A DNA stretch of 64,000 bases from Microbacterium capsulatum (GCF_030865425.1 NZ_JAVFCB010000003.1:237143-301142); one strand, 5' to 3'; shown: positions 31,838 to 41,344, numbered from the stretch's first letter. Notes: generated from the sequence alone by a model not told the origin. Made by a program: numbers and translations.

Positions 31838-33496
31838 TCAGGCTCCTTGGGTCACGGGTTCGGCGGCGGCCTCGGCGGCGGCGCGGTCGCGAAGGATGAA
31901 GTGCTGCACCTTGCCGCTGGGGTTGCGGGGCAGCTCGGTGATGTAGTCGACGCGACGCGGGCTCTTGTACAGCGCCAGCCGCGACTTGACGGTGTCGAGG
32001 ATCGCGGCGGTCAGCTCGTCGGATCCCTCGAGCCCGTCGCGGAGCACGACGAACGCGTTCACGATCGTGCCGCGGACGGGGTCCGGCCGGCCGACGACCG
32101 CGCACTCGAGCACGTCGGGGTGGGCGTTCACCGCCTCCTCGACCTCGGGCGCGCCGACGTTGTAGCCGGCGGTGACGATCATCGAGTCGTTGCGGGCCTG
32201 GAACGTGAAGTAGCCGTCCTCGTCGCGGATGAAGCTGTCGCCGGTGAGGTTCCAGCCCTCGTGGACGTAGTCGGTCTGGCGCGCGTCGTTCAGGTAGCGG
32301 CAGCCGGTCGGGCCGATGACGCCGAGCCGGCCGGGTTCGCCGGGGCCGAGCTCGCTGCCGTCCTCGCCGATGATCGCGGCGCGGTAGCCGGGCACCGCAC
32401 GGCCGGTGGCGCCGGGCCGGATGTCGTCGCCCGAGGCGGAGATGAACACGTGCAGCATCTCCGTGGATCCGATGCCGTTCACCAGGCGCAGCCCGCTGGT
32501 CTCCGCGACCGCCTCGAACGTCTCGCGGGAGAGGTGCTCGCCGGCGGAGACGCCCAGGCGCAGCCGGCCGAGTTCGTCGGCGAGACCCTCCTTGATGACG
32601 GCGCGGTAGCCGGTGGGCGCGGTGTAGAGCACGGTGATGCCCAGCGGCTCGATGAGCCGGGTGAGCTCGATCGGGGTGGCCCGCTCGAGGATCACCGCGG
32701 CGCCGCCGGTGCGCAGCGGGAAGACGACGGCCCCGCCGAGCCCGAAGGTGAAGGCGAGCGGCGCGGTGGTCGCGCTGACGTCGTTCTCGGTGAGGTGCAG
32801 CACGTGCTTCGCGAACGTGTCGGCGTTGGCCAGGATGTCGCGGTGGAAGTGCATCGTGATCTTCGGCACGCCCGTGGTGCCGCTCGTCGCCGCGAGCAGC
32901 GCGACGTCGTCGGCGGCGGTGTCGACCGCCTCGAACACGCCGGACTTGGCGTCGCAGGCCGCGGCCAGTGCATCGTCGGGCCCCCCGGCGACGATGACAC
33001 CGGCCGCGGGGAGGAACTCGTCGAGCACCTCCTGCACGTCCTCGACGGCACGGTGGTCCACGGCGACGACGGCCGGGTGCACGCGCCCGAGGATGTTCGC
33101 CACCTCGCGGGAGCGCCAGGCGACCATGGTGGTCACGACGACGGCGCCGGCCTTGAGCGCGCCGAGCCAGCAGGCGACCGCCCACGGGCCGTTCAGCAGG
33201 CGCAGCACGACCCGGTTGCCCGGGACCACGCCGAGGTCCTCGGTGAGCACCTGGGCGAACTGGTTCGCGCGGCGCTGCAGCTCGCCGTAGCTCCAGCGGC
33301 TGCCGTCGCCGAGCAGGATCGCGTCGCGATCGGCTCCGAACGTGGCGATCGTGCGGTCGACGAGCTCGGATCCGGCGTTGAGCCGCTCCGGGTACTGCAC
33401 GTCCGGGATCGTGAACTCCAGCGTCGGCCAGTTCTCGACCGGCGGCAGCGAGTCGCGCGCGAACGTGTCGACATGGGCTGACGGGGAAAGCTCCAT
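31838..33496 (-). CDS. Aromatic acid-CoA ligase, probably 2-aminobenzoate-CoA ligase
   Basis: A 552-residue acyl-CoA synthetase of the AMP-binding superfamily. ATSGTTGVPKITMHFH near residue 195 is the P-loop, GSTEMLHVF near 325 binds the adenylate, GDSFIRDEDGYF near 415 has the conserved aspartate, and NPSGKVQHF near 525 has the catalytic lysine. The sequence resembles benzoate/2-aminobenzoate-CoA ligases. It activates the aromatic acid with ATP and CoA for the next enzyme. The ATG at 33496 follows AAGGGA; the TTG 15 bases upstream is rejected. It lies between the thioesterase and the monooxygenase in the operon. Confidence 0.9.
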   Translation of the reverse strand: MELSPSAHVDTFARDSLPPVENWPTLEFTIPDVQYPERLNAGSELVDRTIATFGADRDAILLGDGSRWSYGELQRRANQFAQVLTEDLGVVPGNRVVLRLLNGPWAVACWLGALKAGAVVVTTMVAWRSREVANILGRVHPAVVAVDHRAVEDVQEVLDEFLPAAGVIVAGGPDDALAAACDAKSGVFEAVDTAADDVALLAATSGTTGVPKITMHFHRDILANADTFAKHVLHLTENDVSATTAPLAFTFGLGGAVVFPLRTGGAAVILERATPIELTRLIEPLGITVLYTAPTGYRAVIKEGLADELGRLRLGVSAGEHLSRETFEAVAETSGLRLVNGIGSTEMLHVFISASGDDIRPGATGRAVPGYRAAIIGEDGSELGPGEPGRLGVIGPTGCRYLNDARQTDYVHEGWNLTGDSFIRDEDGYFTFQARNDSMIVTAGYNVGAPEVEEAVNAHPDVLECAVVGRPDPVRGTIVNAFVVLRDGLEGSDELTAAILDTVKSRLALYKSPRRVDYITELPRNPSGKVQHFILRDRAAAEAAAEPVTQGA

Positions 33497-33527
33497 TGCT
33501 GGTCCCTTCAAGATTCGAGGTGGATGG

Positions 33528-34394
33528 TCAGAGGGCGCGACCCGGACGGATCATGCCCTCCTGCGCGACGGTGGCGATGAGGCGCCCGTCGCGGTCGTAG
33601 AAGCGGCCGAGACCGAGTCCGCGCCCGTCGGAGATGCCGGCGCTCTCCTGCGCGTACAGCAGCCAGTCGTCGGCGCGGGCCGGGGCGTGGAACCACATGG
33701 CGTGGTCGAGGCTCGCGGTGACGAGGCCCTCGTCCCGCCAGGGCAGGCCGAGCACCCGCAGCACCGGCTCCAGGATCGTGTAGTCGCAGACGTAGGCGAT
33801 CGCGAGCTGGTGCGTGACCGGGTCGTCGTCAAGGCTCTCGAAGGAACGGATCCACACCGCCTGGTGCGGCACGCGCTCGCCCTCGATCTGCACGTACACC
33901 GGACCGGGGACGTGGCGCATGTCGAAGCTGCGGTCGTGCGACCAGTAGTCGACGTCGGCGCCGGAGTGCCCGGCGAGCGCCTCGGCGCTGGACGGCAGGG
34001 TCTCCGGATCCGGCACCGCGGGCATCTCCGGCCCGTGCTCGGGGAACTCCTCGGGCACGTGGAACGATGCGGTCGCCATGAACGCGAGCTTGCCGTGCTG
34101 GTGCCCGCGGACGTGCCGGGTGGAGAAGCCGCGGCCGTCGCGGATGAGCTCGACCTCGTACCTGACCGGCTCCGTGATGTCGACGCCCCGCAGGAACGTC
34201 GAGTGCACCGAGTGCAGGGCGCGGTCGTCGTCGACGGTGCGGATCGCCGCCGCGACGCTCTGCGCGACGGTGTCGCCGCCGTAGGCCTTCGGCCACGGGA
34301 CCGGCTGCGGCTGCGCCGTGAACTCGCGGTCGGCGTGCTCGGGCTCGCACTCGGTCAGGGCGATCGCGCGGAGGAACGCGGCGGAGGTGCTCAT
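33528..34394 (-). CDS. Acyl-CoA thioesterase II (TesB-like)
   Basis: A 288-residue double-hotdog thioesterase. AYGGDTVAQSVAAA near residue 36, HSVHSTFLRGVD near 60 and the second-domain SLDHAMWFHAP near 230 are typical of TesB; the second-half aspartate of SLDHAMWFH is the expected catalytic residue. It hydrolyses acyl-CoA to free CoA and acid. In this operon it may release CoA from dead-end aromatic or ring-opened thioesters. The ATG overlaps the cupin stop (ATGA). Confidence 0.9.
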   Translation of the reverse strand: MSTSAAFLRAIALTECEPEHADREFTAQPQPVPWPKAYGGDTVAQSVAAAIRTVDDDRALHSVHSTFLRGVDITEPVRYEVELIRDGRGFSTRHVRGHQHGKLAFMATASFHVPEEFPEHGPEMPAVPDPETLPSSAEALAGHSGADVDYWSHDRSFDMRHVPGPVYVQIEGERVPHQAVWIRSFESLDDDPVTHQLAIAYVCDYTILEPVLRVLGLPWRDEGLVTASLDHAMWFHAPARADDWLLYAQESAGISDGRGLGLGRFYDRDGRLIATVAQEGMIRPGRAL

Positions 34395-34831
34395 GCGCGG
34401 CGGAAGCCCTCAAGGATCGCGTCGTCGACCTCGTCGAGGTTGATGACGATGTTGTCGGGCGTGCGGGTGGTCAGCCAGACCAGCTCCTCGGTCGTGGACA
34501 TGTTCGCCTCGACGTGCGGCATGAACGGCGGCACGAACACCCAGTCGCCGGGCTTCATGTCGAGGTACTCGGCGTAGTCCTCGCCGAAGTAGATGCGGGC
34601 GGTGCCGCGCAGCACGTAGCCGCCGGTCTCCGCCTCGCCGTGGTGGTGCGGCAGCGAACGGTAGCCGGGCTCGTTGGAGACCTGGCCGAACCAGATCTTC
34701 GTCGCCTCGGTGTGCTGCGGGCCCACGCCGGAGACGCGGATGCAGCCGCCGGACGACATCGTGTGGGTGTCCTCCTCGCCGCTGCGAGTGACCTGCGGGA
34801 CGCGATCCCAGCGCAGTTCGTTCTCAGTCAT
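34391..34831 (-). CDS. Cupin-domain protein
   Basis: A 146-residue single-domain cupin. Motif 1 is SLPHHHGEAETGGYVLRG near residue 60 and motif 2 is GDWVFVPPFMPHVEAN near 93, giving three or four histidines/glutamate for one metal. It could be a small dioxygenase, isomerase or ligand sensor; nothing fixes the reaction. It is the first gene of the anthranilate-type operon, 82 bp after the shared operator at 34913, and its stop overlaps the TesB-like start. The start at 34831 follows a GGAGC element. Confidence 0.85.
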   Translation of the reverse strand: MTENELRWDRVPQVTRSGEEDTHTMSSGGCIRVSGVGPQHTEATKIWFGQVSNEPGYRSLPHHHGEAETGGYVLRGTARIYFGEDYAEYLDMKPGDWVFVPPFMPHVEANMSTTEELVWLTTRTPDNIVINLDEVDDAILEGFRRA

Positions 34832-34912
34832 GGGTGCTCCTTCGCTCCTGACGGGGGCGCTTCTGCGCGCCCCGATCCGCGGATCCGATCCGCATACAAG
34901 AAGTCTCGCATA

Positions 34913-34940
34913 CGTGACTACCGTCACGCAAGTGAGATAT
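34913..34940 (-). promoter_or_regulatory. Shared operator, copy A (anthranilate-type operon)
   Basis: CGTGACTACCGTCACG (34913-34928) is a CGTGAC-4-CGTCAC-type inverted repeat, followed on the plus strand by CAAGTGAGATAT. The same string with few changes occurs at 42608-42635 before the second operon: both read GTGACTnnCGTCACGnAAGTnnGATAT. Being 82 bp before the cupin gene, it is a likely regulatory site for this operon. The PaaX-like or AsnC-type regulators nearby are candidates. Confidence 0.6.
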
Positions 34941-34974
34941 TTCTAAGTTTCCGACGCGATCGTTCCGGAGACGA

Positions 34975-35007
34975 CGACGCCCCCGGAGGCGCGCTCCAGG
35001 GGCGTCG
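34975..35007 (-). terminator. Hairpin after the paaX-like gene
   Basis: CGACGCCCC (34975-34983) and GGGGCGTCG (34999-35007) form a perfect nine-bp stem with a 15-base loop, 13 bases beyond the paaX-like stop on the minus strand. It probably ends the 42586-35020 transcript before the next operon's promoter. Confidence 0.55.
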
Positions 35008-35019
35008 GGACGAGGGCTC

Positions 35020-35835
35020 TCAGTCCATCACTGCGGCGACGAAGCGCGCCGCGGGAGGCTCCAGCCGGTCGTGCAGCTCGCCGAAGAGCCGCTCCGCCTC
35101 GACGCCGGCCCAGCCGTCGGGCAGCAGCGCGAACGGGATCCCGGGGTCGAGATACGTCAGCCGGCGCCACTGGGTGATCGCGGCGACGTAGGCGCTGAAG
35201 GCGTCGCGGTCGCTCGGCCCGGCGTCGAGCACCGGCGCGTAGGTGTCCACGAACGACCGGTACAGCGGCTCCAGGAGGGAGAGATCCCACCAGCCCTGCA
35301 CGGCCTCGGCGAGCGGCTCGGACGACACCCTCGCGCCGAGGAACAGCTCGACGTATCCGTCCAGCCCGGCCTGCTGCAGCGCCGTCCTGGTCTCGTCGGC
35401 GATGAGGCCCGGCGCGACCCAGAGCCCGCCGGAGACCTGCCCGAAGCCGAGCCGGTGCAGAAGCTTGCGCAGCTGGTGACGCAGCGGGCGCTCGCGCTCC
35501 GGGACGCTGAACGACACCAGCAGCCACGGATCGTCGGGGGTGGCCCGCCGGGTCTCGAAGATGCGGTGGTCACCGGCGGCGAATACCTCTTCGAGCGACT
35601 CGGAGAGCCGGTACCCGGCGCCGTCGGCCCGGTCGCTGACGAGGACCCCGCGCTGCTTCAGCCGCGACACCGAGGAGCGCACCACGCCCGCGTCGACCCC
35701 GAGGGCCGCCATGAGCTCGATGAGGTCGGCGATCGGCACCGTCCCGCCGCGCGCACGGCCGTACCGGCCGAAGATCGTCACGATCAGATGCTGCGGCCGG
35801 AGCGTGGCTTCGGCGGGGTGGACGTCCCTCTCCAT
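35020..35835 (-). CDS. PaaX-family transcriptional repressor
   Basis: A 271-residue PaaX-family protein. The N-terminal winged helix holds PQHLIVTIFGRYGRARGG and VRSSVSRLKQRGVLVS (residues 17-75), followed by the PaaX central domain (SFSVPERERPLRHQLRKLL near 105 and GFGQVSGGLWVAPG near 128). PaaX proteins repress aromatic-acid operons and are released by a CoA thioester such as phenylacetyl-CoA. Here the effector could be an aminobenzoyl-CoA or phenylacetyl-CoA; paa genes lie at the window's right end. It is the last gene of the leftward carrier/amidohydrolase string, 29 bp after the MFS gene. Confidence 0.9.
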   Translation of the reverse strand: MERDVHPAEATLRPQHLIVTIFGRYGRARGGTVPIADLIELMAALGVDAGVVRSSVSRLKQRGVLVSDRADGAGYRLSESLEEVFAAGDHRIFETRRATPDDPWLLVSFSVPERERPLRHQLRKLLHRLGFGQVSGGLWVAPGLIADETRTALQQAGLDGYVELFLGARVSSEPLAEAVQGWWDLSLLEPLYRSFVDTYAPVLDAGPSDRDAFSAYVAAITQWRRLTYLDPGIPFALLPDGWAGVEAERLFGELHDRLEPPAARFVAAVMD

Positions 35836-35864
35836 ATCGACCGAGCCTATCCGCTCGGCCTCTC

Positions 35865-37112
35865 TCACCCCGCCACGGCCACAGCCTCGTCCGAGGCGTC
35901 GTCCGCGGTCGAGGCCGGCGACCGCCGGGACGCCGCCGCGAACAGGAGCAGCACGACGATCGACAGCACGACAGGGATCACGGTGAGCAGGATGATCGAC
36001 GACGCCGGTGCGTGCATGCCCAGCAGCACGCCGCCGAGGGCCGGGCCCACGATCGATCCGATCCGGCCGGCGGCCGCCGCCCAGCCGACGCCCACCGTGC
36101 GATGGTGCTCGCCGTAGAGCGCGACCGCGAGCCCCGCCTGGCCGTTCGTGCCGGCGGCGGCGCCGATGCCGGAGACCGCGACGAGCAGCAGCAGGCCGCC
36201 CGCGGGGACCGCCGTCGCGCCGATCACGACGAGCACGGCGCCGGTGAGCACCGAGAGCGCCACGATGATCCGCGGCGCCGGGATGAGCACCGACAGCAGG
36301 GCGAGGGCGAGACCGCCGACGACGCTGCCCGCACTGAACGCGGCGGTCGCGGAGGAGACCCGCTCGACCGGGATGCCGTACTGGATGACGAGCGTCGGCA
36401 GCCAGGACTGGAGCAGGTAGAGCGTGATGAAGACGAGGAAGGAGTACGCCCACAGCAGCAGGGTCGCGGACCGCAGACCCGGGGCGAACAGGGATCCGAC
36501 GCCGGCGGGGGCGACGGATCCGGCGGGGCGCGCATCGGTGCGGATGCCTCGCAGCACGAGCAGCAGGATCGGCGCGAGCACCAGCGCGAACACGCCCGGC
36601 ACCCAGAACGCGGACTGCCAGCCGAGCCCGGCGATGAGCGGGGCGCCGACGAGGCCGCTGAGGGTCGCGCCGGCCGCGATGCCGAGCGTCACGATGATCG
36701 CGATCATCGGCCGGCGGCGCGGCTGCACGAGGGCGGTACCCAGCGAGACCGCGGCGGGCAGCACGGCGCCCAGGCCGATGCCGGTGATCAGGCGGATCGC
36801 GATGAGCACGGGGATGCTGCCGGCGAAGACGGTGAGCACGACGGCGGCCGAGTACAGCGCCACGGCGAGCGGGACGACCCTGGCCGCGCCGATCCGGGCG
36901 GACAGCCGGCCGGAGAGCAGGTAGCCGATCACGGCGCCGATGTTGGTGGCGACGAACGCGATCGAGAACGCGGCGGGGCTGGTCCCCCACAGCTTCGACA
37001 GCACCGGGACGATGAAGCCCAGCGAGGCGGTGTCGAAGCCGTCGGCGAGGATCGCGGCGACGAGGAGGACGAGGGGGAGGACGGCGCTGCGCTGCGCCAC
37101 GGGGTTGGTCAT
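35865..37112 (-). CDS. MFS transporter, aromatic acid:H+ symporter (AAHS) type
   Basis: A 415-residue, 12-helix major facilitator. DGFDTASLGFIVPVL near residue 24 is the D-G-x-D signature of the AAHS family in helix 1, and GRLSARIGAARVV near 70 is the loop 2-3 motif. These carriers import benzoates, protocatechuate or related acids with protons. Placement next to a PaaX-like repressor and the anthranilate-CoA operon suggests anthranilate or a relative as cargo. The gene follows a hairpin at 37153-37191, so its expression may differ from that of the amidohydrolase upstream. Confidence 0.9.
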   Translation of the reverse strand: MTNPVAQRSAVLPLVLLVAAILADGFDTASLGFIVPVLSKLWGTSPAAFSIAFVATNIGAVIGYLLSGRLSARIGAARVVPLAVALYSAAVVLTVFAGSIPVLIAIRLITGIGLGAVLPAAVSLGTALVQPRRRPMIAIIVTLGIAAGATLSGLVGAPLIAGLGWQSAFWVPGVFALVLAPILLLVLRGIRTDARPAGSVAPAGVGSLFAPGLRSATLLLWAYSFLVFITLYLLQSWLPTLVIQYGIPVERVSSATAAFSAGSVVGGLALALLSVLIPAPRIIVALSVLTGAVLVVIGATAVPAGGLLLLVAVSGIGAAAGTNGQAGLAVALYGEHHRTVGVGWAAAAGRIGSIVGPALGGVLLGMHAPASSIILLTVIPVVLSIVVLLLFAAASRRSPASTADDASDEAVAVAG

Positions 37113-37152
37113 GCGGATCCGTTCGGATGCGGAGCGCCCTGTCCGGGGGATG

Positions 37153-37191
37153 TGCTCGGGGGCCGCGGGACGCCGGCGCGACCCCCGAGCA
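37153..37191 (-). terminator. Hairpin between amidohydrolase and MFS genes
   Basis: TGCTCGGGGG (37153-37162) and CCCCCGAGCA (37182-37191) are perfectly complementary with a 19-base loop, in the 84-bp gap. No T-run follows; it may be a partial terminator. Confidence 0.45.
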
Positions 37192-37196
37192 GCGCG

Positions 37197-38393
37197 TCAG
37201 ACCAGGACCTCGCCGTCGCGGGCGACGACGCGCCCGCCGGAGAGGACCAGCTTGCGCTGCGGGCAGCGCACGAGCACGTCGGGGACGTTCTCGGCGTCCA
37301 GCAGGACGATGTCGGCGCGGGATCCGGCGACGAGGTCGTGCCGGTCGCGGCCGACGAAGTAGGCGCCGCCGCTCGTGGCCATCGCGACCGCGTGCGCGAT
37401 CTTGTCGTCGTGGCGGAAGCCGTGCAGGCGGGCGAACGCGTACGCGACGCGGAGCAGGTCGCCGTCGCCGTACGGCGACCACATGTCGCGGATGCCGTCG
37501 GTGCCGAGGCCCAGCGGAACGCCCTTCTCCTGCATGCGCTGCCACGGGAGGGGCGCGGTGCCGCTCATCGCGACGGTGGTCCAGGAGATCCCGGCCTCGG
37601 CCAGGCCCTCGATGATCTCCTCCTGGGTGCCCTGCGACAGCACGCCCATCGCGAAGCCGTGCGAGATGTTCACCTTGCCCTGCAGGCCGGCGTCGATCGT
37701 GCGACGGATCACCTGGCGGTACTCGTACGCGCCGAGCGAACCGAAGTCGTGCAGGTGCAGGTCGAGCCCGACGCCGCGGTCCACGGCGATCTGGAACAGA
37801 CCGTCCAGCTGCGCCGCGACGTCGCCGTCGATCGTGCCCGGGTCGAGCCCGCCGATGCGGTCGGCCCCGGCCTGCGCGGCCTCGTCGAGCAGCTGCATCA
37901 CGCCGGGGCGGCGCAGCACACCGTCCTGCGGGAAGGCCACGGTCTCCACGTGGATCGCGTCGCCGAGCTCGGCCTGGGCGGCCTGGACGACCTCGAGGCC
38001 GCGCAGGCCCACGCCGAGGTCGACGTCGATGTGGGTGCGGGTGGCGGTGGTGCCCCAGCGCAGGAACTCGCGCAGCACGGAGGCGGCGGCGTTCGCGTTC
38101 GGGATGCCGTGCTTGCCGCGCTCGGCGCGCTCGTTGGCGATCCAGCCCTCGACGGTCGGGTGGTCGGAGTAGGTGTACGACACCCACGGCTGACCCCACC
38201 AGCTCTTGTCGACGTGCGCGTGCGCGTTGATGAAGCCGGGGATCGCGAGCAGTCCCCCGCCGTCGATGTCGCCCTCGGCGATCACGCCGGCTGCGGGCAC
38301 GACCCCGGTGATCTCACCGGCGGAGATCGCGATGTCGACGGCCTCGGCGCCCCACGGGCGCACGTTCCTCAGGAAGAACTTCTCGTCGGTCAT
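37197..38393 (-). CDS. Cytosine-deaminase-like amidohydrolase (first copy)
   Basis: A 398-residue amidohydrolase of the CodA/AtzC branch. INAHAHVDKSWWG near residue 58 is the HxH metal motif with the CodA-type DK, RTHIDVD near 118, LDLHLHDFG near 208, ISHGFAMG near 242 and LGTDGIRDMW near 296 supply the remaining metal and catalytic residues, all intact. It should deaminate or hydrolyse a cyclic or aromatic amide/amine; cytosine itself is not assured. A related copy at 41345-42586 lies on the other side of an ABC amino-acid transporter, suggesting two sequential hydrolyses of an imported compound. Confidence 0.88.
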   Translation of the reverse strand: MTDEKFFLRNVRPWGAEAVDIAISAGEITGVVPAAGVIAEGDIDGGGLLAIPGFINAHAHVDKSWWGQPWVSYTYSDHPTVEGWIANERAERGKHGIPNANAAASVLREFLRWGTTATRTHIDVDLGVGLRGLEVVQAAQAELGDAIHVETVAFPQDGVLRRPGVMQLLDEAAQAGADRIGGLDPGTIDGDVAAQLDGLFQIAVDRGVGLDLHLHDFGSLGAYEYRQVIRRTIDAGLQGKVNISHGFAMGVLSQGTQEEIIEGLAEAGISWTTVAMSGTAPLPWQRMQEKGVPLGLGTDGIRDMWSPYGDGDLLRVAYAFARLHGFRHDDKIAHAVAMATSGGAYFVGRDRHDLVAGSRADIVLLDAENVPDVLVRCPQRKLVLSGGRVVARDGEVLV

Positions 38394-38420
38394 CCTGTTC
38401 CTTCTTTCTCTCGGGGAACG

Positions 38421-38452
38421 CGGATGCCGGAACCCTCGGGTTCCGGCATCCG
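38421..38452 (-). terminator. Strong hairpin between ATPase and amidohydrolase genes
   Basis: CGGATGCCGGAACC (38421-38434) and GGTTCCGGCATCCG (38439-38452) form a perfect 14-bp stem with loop CTCG, 29 bases downstream of the ATPase stop on the minus strand. Followed on that strand by CGTTCCCCGAGAGAAAG without a T-run, it may be an attenuator or mRNA-stabilising element. Confidence 0.55.
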
Positions 38453-38481
38453 CTGCGTTCGGGGATCCGCTCCGGATCGAT

Positions 38482-39282
38482 TCAGTGCACGCGGCGGAGG
38501 AACCCGGCGGTGCGCTCGTGCTGCGGGTTGTCCAGCACGTCGCGGGCCGGACCGTCCTCGAGCACGCGGCCCTGGTCCATGAAGACGACGCGGTCGGCGA
38601 CCTCGCGGGCGAACCCGATCTCGTGCGTGACCACGACCATCGTCATGCCCTCCTCCGCCACCTGCCGCATGGTCGTCAGCACCTCGCCGACGAGCTCCGG
38701 ATCCAGCGCGCTGGTCGGCTCGTCGAACATCATCAGCCGCGGCTCCATCGCGAGCGCCCGGGCGATCGCGACGCGCTGCTGCTGCCCGCCGGAGAGCTGG
38801 CTCGGGTACGAGCCCGCCTTGTCCTCGAGGCCGACCTTGGCGAGCAGCTCGTGCGCGCGCTGCACGGCCTCCGCCTTCGGCTTGCCGAGGATCTTCGTCG
38901 GCCCGTAGATGACGTTGCCGAGCACGGTCATGTGTCCGAACAGGTTGAAGTGCTGGAACACCATCCCGATCTGCTGGCGCGCCTTGGCGACCTTGCGCTC
39001 GCCCTGCTCGTACAGCGTGGTCCCGTGCGTCTCGTAGCCGATCCGCTCGCCGGCCACCTCGATCACACCGCCGTCGACGGGGTCGAGGTGGTTGATGCAG
39101 CGCAGCAGCGTCGACTTGCCGGATCCGGACGGGCCGAGGATGCACACGATCTCGCCGGTGCGGACGGTGATGTCCACCCCCTTGAGCACGTGGTTGTGGC
39201 CGAGCCACTTGTGCACGCCCTGGATGCTGAGCATGATGTCGGTGCCGACCGTGGCAGCCTGCTCCTGCGTCACTTGCGCCAC
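38482..39282 (-). CDS. Polar-amino-acid-type ABC transporter ATPase
   Basis: A 266-residue ATPase of the GlnQ/HisP type. Walker A is [17 protein letters not shown] near residue 48, the Q-loop is [14 protein letters not shown], the signature is [15 protein letters not shown] near 157 and Walker B is [14 protein letters not shown] near 178. I choose the GTG at 39282, six bases after GGAGG, which overlaps the permease 3' end; a GTG at 39273 is the alternative. It powers the permease at 39270-40250. Confidence 0.92.
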   Translation of the reverse strand: MAQVTQEQAATVGTDIMLSIQGVHKWLGHNHVLKGVDITVRTGEIVCILGPSGSGKSTLLRCINHLDPVDGGVIEVAGERIGYETHGTTLYEQGERKVAKARQQIGMVFQHFNLFGHMTVLGNVIYGPTKILGKPKAEAVQRAHELLAKVGLEDKAGSYPSQLSGGQQQRVAIARALAMEPRLMMFDEPTSALDPELVGEVLTTMRQVAEEGMTMVVVTHEIGFAREVADRVVFMDQGRVLEDGPARDVLDNPQHERTAGFLRRVH

Positions 39283-40250
39283 AGCGCACCTCCCGTCATC
39301 GTGCGGATCGTCGTCGTGGTGGACGCCGATCCGGATCCGGTCCCCGCGCCCTTGCGCGCCCGGCGCGAGCCCGGCTGCGAGTTGTTGAAGCGGCGCTCCA
39401 GGAAGAACTGCCCGATGCTGGCGACCGTCACGAGGATCAGGTACCAGATCACGGCCACGATCAGCAGGGGAAGGATCTTGAAGTTCTGCCCGTAGATCAG
39501 CTGCACCCGCGTGAGCAGGTCGCTGCCGCCGATGACGGACACGAGCGAGGTCGCCTTCAGCATGCCGATGAACTGGTTGCCCGTCGGCGGGATGATCACG
39601 CGGATCGACTGCGGCAGCACGATCCGGGCGAGGGCCTGGTTGCGGGTGAGGCCGAGGCTCACGCCCGCGTCGGTCTGGCCGGCCGGCACCGAGATGATGC
39701 CGCCGCGGATGATCTCGGCCATGTAGCCCGACTCGGCGAGCGACAGGGCGATGAGACCGGCGGTGAAGCCCGAGATCAGCGTGTTCGTGTCGATGCCGAG
39801 GATCTTCGGGAACAGCACGGCCAGGTTGTACCAGAGCAGGACCTGCACGAGCATCGGGACGCCGCGGAAGAACCAGACGTAGGTCCGGCCGATCGCGCTG
39901 GCGACCTTGTTGTGGCTCTGGATCATCAGCGCGATGCCGAACGCGACGACGATCGAGATCAGCATCGCCAGGATCGCGAGCTGGATCGTCACGCCGAGGC
40001 CGTTCAGCACGACCGGGTTGAACATGTAGTCCCAGGTGACGCCCCACTCCATGTTGGGGTTGGTCGCCTGCGACTGGACGAACAGCGCCAGCAGGACGAT
40101 CGCGATCAGCCCCGTGACGATCTGCCCGTACTGCGGGCGCCGGCGCGCCCGGATCGGAGCTTCCTGCACCGGCGGCTCGTCGCCGGGCTGGCGCACGTAG
40201 TGCGCCGGCCCGGAGACGGAGCGTCCGGCAGCGAGCTGCGGGTCGGACAT
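39270..40250 (-). CDS. Polar-amino-acid-type ABC transporter permease
   Basis: A 326-residue permease of the HisMQ type, with an unusually long N-terminal cytoplasmic part (about 45 residues, Pro/Arg-rich) before the first helix ([17 protein letters not shown]). [18 protein letters not shown] near residue 125 and the EAA loop [20 protein letters not shown] near 195 are characteristic. A Ser/Thr/Gly-rich tail follows the last helix. A single permease implies a homodimer. The ATG at 40250 lies five bases after the binding-protein stop. Confidence 0.92.
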   Translation of the reverse strand: MSDPQLAAGRSVSGPAHYVRQPGDEPPVQEAPIRARRRPQYGQIVTGLIAIVLLALFVQSQATNPNMEWGVTWDYMFNPVVLNGLGVTIQLAILAMLISIVVAFGIALMIQSHNKVASAIGRTYVWFFRGVPMLVQVLLWYNLAVLFPKILGIDTNTLISGFTAGLIALSLAESGYMAEIIRGGIISVPAGQTDAGVSLGLTRNQALARIVLPQSIRVIIPPTGNQFIGMLKATSLVSVIGGSDLLTRVQLIYGQNFKILPLLIVAVIWYLILVTVASIGQFFLERRFNNSQPGSRRARKGAGTGSGSASTTTTIRTMTGGALWRK

Positions 40251-40255
40251 GATGG

Positions 40256-41197
40256 TCACTTCACCGCCAGGTTGAGTCCGGGGGTCTTCAGGTCGATGAC
40301 CGTGACGTCCCACTTCTTCAGGATCTTGTCGTACTCGCCGTTCTTGTGGATCGCGTCGAGGGCCTTGACGAAGGCGTCACGCAGGCCGGTCTCCTCCTTG
40401 TTGAACGTCATGCCGAGGTAGACCTTCTCCTCGAAGTCGACCGGGAGCGACTCGAGCTTGTTGCCGGTCTCGCGCTGGATGACCGAGACGGCCATGTCCG
40501 GCCAGAAGATCGCGTCGATCCGGCCCGAGGTCAGGGCGAGGTTCTTGTCGCTCGAGTTCGGGAACGAGACGAGCTCGGTGGCGGGCTTGCCGGCCGCGAC
40601 GCACGCGGCGGCCATCTGGTCGACGAGACGGTTCGCGTCAGAGCCCTTCACGTCGCCGATCTTGATGCCGCAGCCGCCGTCGACCTTGCTCGTGACGTGC
40701 TTCGGGTTGCCCTTCTGCACCATGAACACGGTGCCGGCCCACTGGTAGTCGAGGAAGTCGACCTGCGCCTGGCGGGTCTTGCGGTCGGTCATGCCGGCGA
40801 TGGCCGCGTCGAACTTCTTCGACTGCATGCCGATGAGGATCTGGTCGAAGGGGACCTTCTCCCACTGCACGGGCAGGCCGAGCTCCTTGGCCATCGCCTC
40901 CATCAGGTCGACGTTGTAGCCCTTGATGCCGCTCGTGCCGGCCGGGGTGAAGTTGGCGGGCTCGAAGTCGGGCTGCGTGGCCACGGTGAGCACGCCCTTC
41001 TTCTGGTAGGCCTCGGGGACGAGCTTCGCGAGCGGCGCCTTGGAGTCGTATCCGGTCTTCGCCTTCGGGGCACCGGACTGGGTCGCGGACGAGGAGGTGT
41101 CCACGCCGCAGGCCGTGGCCCCGAGCAGGGTCAGCACGGCGATGGTGCCGCCGAGGACGACGCGGAGGGAGCGCTTGCGGGTGAGGTGTGACAGCAT
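40256..41197 (-). CDS. Polar-amino-acid-type ABC substrate-binding lipoprotein
   Basis: A 313-residue lipoprotein with a signal peptide ending in the lipobox ATAC ([10 protein letters not shown], near residue 30). The mature domain is SBP family 3: [20 protein letters not shown] near residue 68, [20 protein letters not shown] near 92 and [19 protein letters not shown] near 126. It likely binds an amino acid or related zwitterion. Context, between two amidohydrolases and beside kynureninase, leaves open kynurenine, an N-acylated amino acid or another nitrogen compound as ligand. Confidence 0.92.
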   Translation of the reverse strand: MLSHLTRKRSLRVVLGGTIAVLTLLGATACGVDTSSSATQSGAPKAKTGYDSKAPLAKLVPEAYQKKGVLTVATQPDFEPANFTPAGTSGIKGYNVDLMEAMAKELGLPVQWEKVPFDQILIGMQSKKFDAAIAGMTDRKTRQAQVDFLDYQWAGTVFMVQKGNPKHVTSKVDGGCGIKIGDVKGSDANRLVDQMAAACVAAGKPATELVSFPNSSDKNLALTSGRIDAIFWPDMAVSVIQRETGNKLESLPVDFEEKVYLGMTFNKEETGLRDAFVKALDAIHKNGEYDKILKKWDVTVIDLKTPGLNLAVK

Positions 41198-41344
41198 TGT
41201 CAGCCTTTCGGTGGGGGTGTGGGATCGGGTTCGGGTGTTGCCGGATGGGTGATGCGGTGGTGCGGGAAGGGAAGTTCTGGGGCGATTCCGCGGCAGGCGG
41301 GACCGCGCCGACACGGGCGACCGTGCCGGGTTCTGGAGGATCCG

